The position numbers and the translations under genes are program-made. Shown piece after piece: positions 34,602 to 39,130 of a stretch of 39,130 nucleotides of DNA. This DNA comes from Kiloniellaceae bacterium. GTDB taxonomy: Bacteria > Pseudomonadota > Alphaproteobacteria > Kiloniellales > J153. Every line of letters starts with the position of its first letter. The stretch's first letter is position 1. Under the pieces are notes generated by a model. The model searched no databases. It was given only the letters and a program-made list of their open reading frames with translations, and was not told where the DNA came from. The stretch is from the NCBI GenBank assembly GCA_021776135.1, contig JAJFGL010000025.1:1-39130 (forward strand). The letters run 5' to 3'.

Positions 34602-34976
34602 GTGTCCGCAGGCCCTAAGCTTTCGCCCTACGGCACCGGTCTGGCCTGCCGTTGCCCGCGCTGCGGCAAGGGGCGTCTTTTCGACGGCTTCTTGAGCGTC
34701 GCGAAACGCTGCGCCACCTGCGGTCTGGATCTTGAAAAAGCCAATAGCGGCGACGGCCCGGCGGTTTTCATCATCTTCATCCTGGGGGGCCTGGTGGTCC
34801 CCCTGGCCTTGCTGCTGGAAAGCCTGTTCGCGCCGCCCATGTGGCTGCACCTGACCCTCTGGCCGCCGGTCATCGTCGGCGGTGCGCTGTGGCTGCTGCG
34901 GCCCATGAAGGGGGTTATGATCGCCTTGCAATTCCACAACAAGGCGAGCGATTCCGGCACCGTCGATTACGACTAA
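34602..34976 (+). CDS. DUF983 family protein
   Basis: Encodes 124 aa. LACRCPRCGKGRLFDGFL and RCATCGLDLEKA form a zinc-ribbon-like pair (CxxC twice), followed by two membrane helices (VFIIFILGGLVVPLALLLE and LTLWPPVIVGGALWLL). DUF983 proteins commonly sit in alphaproteobacterial cox operons between subunit III and SURF1; their function is not established. Start GTG at 34602 is without a strong ribosome binding site. Confidence 0.88.
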   Translation: MSAGPKLSPYGTGLACRCPRCGKGRLFDGFLSVAKRCATCGLDLEKANSGDGPAVFIIFILGGLVVPLALLLESLFAPPMWLHLTLWPPVIVGGALWLLRPMKGVMIALQFHNKASDSGTVDYD

Positions 34977-34977
34977 G

Positions 34978-35709
34978 ATGCAGCGCCGCTTACGCCCTGG
35001 ATTCTGGCCGACCGCCATAACCCTCGCCGCCCTATCCATCCTGCTCGGCCTCGGCGCCTGGCAGCTTCTGCGCCTGGAGTGGAAGACCGCCCTGATCGCG
35101 GAGATACAAGCGCGCGGCGCCGCCGCGCCGCTTGCCCTGCCCGCCGAGATATCCGGCCCGGCCCTGGACTACACCCCGGTTCGCTTGCGGGGGGTGTTCC
35201 TGCACGGCAAGGAACGCCATGTCGCGGCGCGCACCCACAAGGGCAAGATCGGCCTGCACATCGTCACCCCCCTGCGCTTGGACGACGGGCGCACGGTCCT
35301 GGTCAATCGCGGCTGGGTGCCCCTGGCCAAGCAAGATCCGGCGGCGCGCCCGGCGGGCCAGCTTGACGGCGATGTCATGGTGGAGGGCTTGATCCGCAAG
35401 GGCGGCTGGGGCGGTTCGGCCCTGTTCCGGCCCGCGAACCAGCCGGAGGAAAATATCTGGCTGTGGATGGACCTGGCGGCCATGGCCGGGAGTGTGAGTC
35501 TGGAACGCGCGGAAACCCGCGTCTATGTGGCCGCCGGCCCGGCGCCCAATCCCGGCGGTTATCCCATCGGCGGGCAGACACGCCTGAAGTTCGCCAATAA
35601 CCACCTGCAATACGCCATCACCTGGTTCGCCCTGGCGGCGATCCTGCTGGCCATCTATATCCTGCACCTCTGCCGCCCGCCGAAGGACAAGCGCCATGAC
35701 AGCCTATGA
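34978..35709 (+). CDS. SURF1 family cytochrome oxidase assembly protein
   Basis: Encodes 243 aa. There is one membrane helix at each end (PTAITLAALSILLGLGAWQL and ITWFALAAILLAIYILHL) and a periplasmic middle, the SURF1 arrangement. GAWQLLRLEWK, VLVNRGWVPL and NNHLQYAITWF are family motifs. SURF1 helps to insert haem A into subunit I. It starts 1 bp after the DUF983 stop and overlaps the M32 carboxypeptidase gene by 14 bp. Confidence 0.92.
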   Translation: MQRRLRPGFWPTAITLAALSILLGLGAWQLLRLEWKTALIAEIQARGAAAPLALPAEISGPALDYTPVRLRGVFLHGKERHVAARTHKGKIGLHIVTPLRLDDGRTVLVNRGWVPLAKQDPAARPAGQLDGDVMVEGLIRKGGWGGSALFRPANQPEENIWLWMDLAAMAGSVSLERAETRVYVAAGPAPNPGGYPIGGQTRLKFANNHLQYAITWFALAAILLAIYILHLCRPPKDKRHDSL

Positions 35710-37186
35710 GACCCTGGAACAACGTTTCGCGCGCTTGAGTGCCCTGCGCGAGGCGGCGGGGATTTTGCATTGGGACATGTCGGCCATGATGCCGCCCGGC
35801 GGCGCCGGGGCGCGCAGCGAACAGCTCACGGCTCTCGATCTGACCTGCCATGAGCTCATGAGCGATCCGGCCCTAGCCGATCTCCTAGACGAGGCCGAAG
35901 GGGACGCGGACAGCCTCGACACCTGGCGACAGGCCAATCTGCGCGGGATGCGCCGGACCTGGCGCCACGAAACCGCCCTGGAGCCGCGCCTGGTCGAGGC
36001 CCTGGCCAAGGCCCAGCACGCCTGCGAGATGACCTGGCGCGAGGCCCGCCCGGCCAGCGACTTCGCCGCCGTCCTGCCGGGTTTCGCGGCGCTGCTCAAG
36101 CTGGTGCGCGAGGCCGCCGAGGCCAAGGCCGCCGCCTTGGGCTGCGCGCCCTACGAGGCCCTGCTGGACGAATACGAACCGGGCGGGTCGGCGGCCCGCA
36201 TCGACGAAATTTTCACCGATTTGGCCGCCTTCCTGCCCGGATTCCTGGGCCAAGTCCTGGAACGCCAGGCCGCCCAGCCGGCGCCGCGACTCCCCCCCGG
36301 TCCCTTCCCGGCGGCCAAGCAGGAGGCCCTGGCCCACAAGTTGATGCAAGGCGTGGGTTTCGACTTCGATCACGGACGTCTGGATACCAGCCTGCATCCC
36401 TTCTGCGGCGGGGTGCCCGATGATGTACGCATCACCACCCGCTACGACGAGGCCGATTTCACCGGCGCGCTCATGGGTGTGCTGCACGAAACCGGCCACG
36501 CCATGTACGAACGCGGCCTGCCGCCCGAGTGGCGCTTGCAGCCCGTGGGCGCCGCCGCCGGCATGGCCCTGCACGAAAGCCAATCCCTGCTGGTGGAGAT
36601 GCAGGCCTGCCGGGGCGCGGAATTTATCGGTTACATGGCGCCCCTGGCGCGCGCGGCTTTCGGCGGCCAGGGCCCGGCCTGGGAGGCGGATAACCTGCTG
36701 CGCCTCGCCACCAGGGCGGCGCCCAGTTTCATCCGCGTGGACGCCGACGAGGTGACCTACCCGGCCCACATCGTTCTGCGCACGCGCCTGGAAAAGGCCA
36801 TGATCGCGGGCGATCTCGACCCGAAAGATGTGCCCGGCGCCTGGAATGAGGCCATGGAAAGCCTGCTCGGCATACGCCCGCCGGACGATCGTTTAGGATG
36901 CTTGCAGGATATCCATTGGTACGACGGCGCCTTCGGGTATTTCCCGACCTACACCCTGGGGGCCATGGCCGCCGCGCAAGTCTTCGCCACCGCGCGCGCC
37001 GCCGTGCCGGACATCCCCGCCGCCCTAAGCCGCGGCGACTTCGCCCCCCTCATGGCCTGGCTGCGCGAGAAAGTCCATTCCCAGGGCGCGCTTCACACCA
37101 CCGGCGATTTGCTGAAACAGGCAACCGGCAAAGCCCTCGACCCAGAAATCTTCAAGGCCCATCTAACGGCGCGGTATTTGGGTTAG
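35696..37186 (+). CDS. M32 family carboxypeptidase Taq
   Basis: Encodes 496 aa, the usual length. HETGHAMYERGLP contains the HExxH zinc site, and GAAAGMALHESQSLLVEMQ supplies the third ligand Glu in the HESQS motif. ILHWDMSAMMPPGGAGARSEQ at the N terminus and RVDADEVTYPAHIVLR, shown here as RVDADEVTY plus PAHIVLR, are family features. It removes C-terminal amino acids from peptides, in the cytoplasm. The start overlaps the end of the SURF1 gene by 14 bp, so it may be translated from the cox transcript. Confidence 0.95.
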   Translation: MTAYETLEQRFARLSALREAAGILHWDMSAMMPPGGAGARSEQLTALDLTCHELMSDPALADLLDEAEGDADSLDTWRQANLRGMRRTWRHETALEPRLVEALAKAQHACEMTWREARPASDFAAVLPGFAALLKLVREAAEAKAAALGCAPYEALLDEYEPGGSAARIDEIFTDLAAFLPGFLGQVLERQAAQPAPRLPPGPFPAAKQEALAHKLMQGVGFDFDHGRLDTSLHPFCGGVPDDVRITTRYDEADFTGALMGVLHETGHAMYERGLPPEWRLQPVGAAAGMALHESQSLLVEMQACRGAEFIGYMAPLARAAFGGQGPAWEADNLLRLATRAAPSFIRVDADEVTYPAHIVLRTRLEKAMIAGDLDPKDVPGAWNEAMESLLGIRPPDDRLGCLQDIHWYDGAFGYFPTYTLGAMAAAQVFATARAAVPDIPAALSRGDFAPLMAWLREKVHSQGALHTTGDLLKQATGKALDPEIFKAHLTARYLG

Positions 37187-37866
37187 GGGGTAAACCCTAG
37201 GGCCAATCGATTCAGCTTCCGGATGATGTGTGGATGCCGCTGGCACACTTCATCCTGCTCGATCCGTGGCAATATCCGCGGGTCTTTGCGCACTGCATGG
37301 GTCAAGTGTTCTTGAGCATCGCCTTCGCCCAAAACCAAGGCGTACCAGCCTAAAATGAAGTCCGGCTCGGCCCAGGTTTCATCGCACTCGGAAGCGATTT
37401 GCGCGTATCGGATTGCCGCTTCGCGATCGCCCCTGCGGTATTTCGATAGCGAGAAACAGATGTATGTTTTTGCCGCTTCATTGTCGCCGGGCCGCTCGGT
37501 CTCCGCGTTCGCCCATTCGATCAAGTTGTCCAGCTTATCGTGCGCGCCGCACCTTTCGAGATTCTCCGCGGCGAGGCGCATAAGGTACCACCGGTAGATG
37601 TGGCCGTTTGGCATCGCGCCGTCGGGTGACAGATCCCAGCATTCCTTCATGGCCTCGATAGCCATAACTGCAGCTTCTTCGTGTTTCCCATGCTGGCTGA
37701 GGCGCGAGATCCTGCCTATCCGCCAGGATAGCGACTTGGCGAGGTGGCGCCGAATGAAGCCTAAACGTGCGAATGGTAGCAGTATGGGGACGAAAATCTT
37801 ACTCACCGCCATAACCCTGGCAGTTAGTTTTTCGACTTTCTCTAGGTCTCGTGCGGTCGCACCCAT
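37183..37866 (-). CDS. TPR-like hypothetical protein
   Basis: Encodes 227 aa rich in helices, with repeat-like units such as AVMAIEAMKECWDLSPDG, AAENLERCGAHDKLDNLIEW and REAAIRYAQIASECDETWAEP, which suggest tetratricopeptide-like folding. There is no signal peptide; a moderately hydrophobic stretch (VSKIFVPILLPFARLGF) lies near the N terminus. Function is unknown. Its codon use is less GC-biased than its neighbours, so it may be acquired. Its stop overlaps the M32 gene end by 4 bp on the opposite strand. Confidence 0.65.
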   Translation of the reverse strand: MGATARDLEKVEKLTARVMAVSKIFVPILLPFARLGFIRRHLAKSLSWRIGRISRLSQHGKHEEAAVMAIEAMKECWDLSPDGAMPNGHIYRWYLMRLAAENLERCGAHDKLDNLIEWANAETERPGDNEAAKTYICFSLSKYRRGDREAAIRYAQIASECDETWAEPDFILGWYALVLGEGDAQEHLTHAVRKDPRILPRIEQDEVCQRHPHIIRKLNRLALGFTP

Positions 37867-37912
37867 AGCGTGTCGGATATTAGTCGAAATAGCTTAACCG
37901 AATGCTTCCTCC

Positions 37913-38314
37913 TCAAACCCCCATGGCGCCGATGATCGTGCCTTGGATGAGCAGGGCGAGGAGCCAATAGCCGCCGTCGATGAGGGTCAGGTTCCAGCCC
38001 TTGCCCTGAAAGCGGTGGTTGACGGTCATGGAGGTCAAAACGAAACCCAGCCACAGGAACGCGGCCACGATGGGCGCGCCGGGCAGGTCGGCGCGGTCCA
38101 GGTGGCCGATGGCGCCGGCCAGGAGGAAGGCCATGATGAGTTGGCACAGGCCCGCGACCATATAGATGGACTTACTCAAGTTCATGTCCGCCGGGGTGAC
38201 GCCGGCGGCGGCCATCCACTGCACGCCGAGCGCCCGGTACCAGAACGCGCCGAAGGCGAAACTGGCGGCGGCAGCGATCAAAACAGCCAGGTAATTTATT
38301 CCCGCGAAAGCCAT
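37913..38314 (-). CDS. DUF1761 family membrane protein
   Basis: Encodes 133 aa with four membrane segments. NYLAVLIAAAASFAFGAFWY at the start and GGYWLLALLIQGTIIGAMG at the end match DUF1761. ATG at 38314 is preceded by GGGAGGAGAAG. The function of the family is unknown. Divergent from the YchJ-like gene (72 bp between starts). Confidence 0.85.
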   Translation of the reverse strand: MAFAGINYLAVLIAAAASFAFGAFWYRALGVQWMAAAGVTPADMNLSKSIYMVAGLCQLIMAFLLAGAIGHLDRADLPGAPIVAAFLWLGFVLTSMTVNHRFQGKGWNLTLIDGGYWLLALLIQGTIIGAMGV

Positions 38315-38386
38315 GGCTCTCTTCTCCTCCCAAGCCTATGAATGGTTTTAAGAATAGTACATGAACGCGGCAAAGGAGAATCGCCA

Positions 38387-38875
38387 ATGACATCCAGTCC
38401 ATGCCCTTGCGGTTCGGGCAGCGCCCTGGACGACTGCTGCGGTCCCTACATCGCCGGCGCCCCGGCGCCCACGGCGCAAGCCCTGATGCGCTCGCGCTAC
38501 AGCGCCTACGTTCTGGGTAAGTTCGGCTATCTGGCCGAAACCCTGGCGCCCGAGCTGCGCGGCGATTTCGATGTGGCCGAAGCCAAGGACGCCTTCGGAA
38601 ACACCCGTTGGGACGGCCTGGAGATACGGGCCGCGACCGGCGGCGGGCCCGATGACGAAACCGGCACGGTGGAATTCATCGCCCGCTACCGGGCGGGGGG
38701 CGAGCGCCGCCTGCATCACGAATTATCGAGTTTCCGGCGCGAGGGCGGGCGCTGGGTTTTCGATGGCGAGGTCATGAACCCCAAGGCCCCGCCGCGCCAG
38801 GCCGCCAAGGTCGGGCGCAACGCCCCCTGCCCTTGCGGGTCGGGCAAGAAATACAAGAAATGCTGCGGGGCTTAA
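38387..38875 (+). CDS. YchJ-like SEC-C motif protein
   Basis: Encodes 162 aa. There is a SEC-C zinc motif at each end: [18 protein letters not shown] and [16 protein letters not shown], as in SecA tails. Between them lies the NTF2-like YchJ domain with [23 protein letters not shown], shown as [13 protein letters not shown] plus [13 protein letters not shown] at 38387 follows AAAGGAGAA; an in-frame upstream start at 38342 would read through this site. The precise role is unknown. Confidence 0.9.
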   Translation: MTSSPCPCGSGSALDDCCGPYIAGAPAPTAQALMRSRYSAYVLGKFGYLAETLAPELRGDFDVAEAKDAFGNTRWDGLEIRAATGGGPDDETGTVEFIARYRAGGERRLHHELSSFRREGGRWVFDGEVMNPKAPPRQAAKVGRNAPCPCGSGKKYKKCCGA

Positions 38876-39067
38876 CCCTACAGGGCCACCGCCTATCTTT
38901 GCTCCGCTGCCGAAGAATGGCCTGGATCGGCGTTGTGCGTGCTTCGGCAAGCTCAGCATGAAGATGTTTCTTTCCGCCACGCAATTTCCCCCTCATCCTG
39001 GAGACCTTTGCACGAAGGGATAGATAGTGATTCGATGATTTTGTTAGTTCATTGATTGGAGCGAAGC
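38876..39067. other. Intergenic region ending in the probable left end of an IS
   Basis: Contains CTTCGGCAAGCTCAGCATG at about 38940, a common dispersed repeat unit, and GGAGACCTTTGCACGAAGGG from 39000, which looks like an IS terminal repeat ahead of the transposase start. No gene is seen. Confidence 0.4.
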
Positions 39068-39130
39068 ATGACAGAGCGTCGAATTGGTCAGTTAGGCTGG
39101 TCTGATGGGGTTGTTATGAAGCGGGGTGCT
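39068..39130 (+). CDS. Probable transposase N terminus (cut by window edge)
   Basis: An ATG at 39068 with AGCGAAGC before it opens a frame to the window end: MTERRIGQLGWSDG then VVMKRGA. A short basic ERRIGQ start behind a GAGACCTTTGCA-type terminal repeat is typical of IS transposases, but 21 residues do not settle the family. Confidence 0.4.
   Translation, partial: MTERRIGQLGWSDGVVMKRGA

Overview
The window looks like chromosome of a high-GC alphaproteobacterium, probably of the Rhodospirillales type (inference). The reasons are the gene repertoire (SURF1/CtaG/DUF983 cytochrome oxidase cluster, DUF3422, DUF1761, LolA, TldD, a Ppk1-Ppx pair), strong G/C bias at third codon positions, and two TTAA-N7-TTAA sites that match the CtrA box of that class. 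Most genes are single-copy housekeeping or metabolic genes in short operons. The window begins inside an IS5-type transposase and ends inside what looks like the start of another transposase.

Layout. 1-402: transposase tail and a large three-armed foldback element. 399-4755: SixA-type phosphatase (minus) divergent from ppk1-ppx (polyphosphate synthesis and breakdown). 4767-7989: cupin protein, two-TM K+-channel-like protein, M23 peptidase and RNase D. 8000-9446: REP-like repeats, a MarR regulator and a membrane protein that appear to share palindromic operators. 9521-11949: aspS and a lipoprotein behind a CtrA-like box. 12099-15890: agmatine deiminase, exonuclease III, a class I amidotransferase hydrolase, a fatty-acid-hydroxylase family membrane enzyme and a small secreted protein.

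16020-20990: an acquired island with visibly lower GC. It carries a ribbon-helix-helix protein, an N6-adenine-type methyltransferase, an SPPYW methyltransferase with unusual motif order, and a phospholipase-D-fold nuclease. Together they look like a complete restriction-modification system with a BfiI/NgoFVII-type nuclease. A truncated gene end sits at its right border. This is the most interesting accessory locus.

21157-24985: LolA-like carrier protein, an orphan hairpin terminator, then a PPOX-family FMN protein, a CaiB/BaiF CoA-transferase, a glutathione S-transferase and a NIPSNAP protein, all on the plus strand. 25019-25920: AT-rich insertion and gene debris, next to a partial duplication of the GST gene end. 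25921-29472: a small secreted HExxH protein, TldD and DUF3422.

29595-37186: an aa3-type cytochrome c oxidase operon (subunit II, subunit I, heme O synthase, a 46-residue membrane protein, CtaG, subunit III, DUF983, SURF1) running into an M32 carboxypeptidase. 37183-39130: TPR-like protein, DUF1761 protein, YchJ-like SEC-C protein and the left end of a second probable IS. No tRNA, rRNA or CRISPR array was seen.
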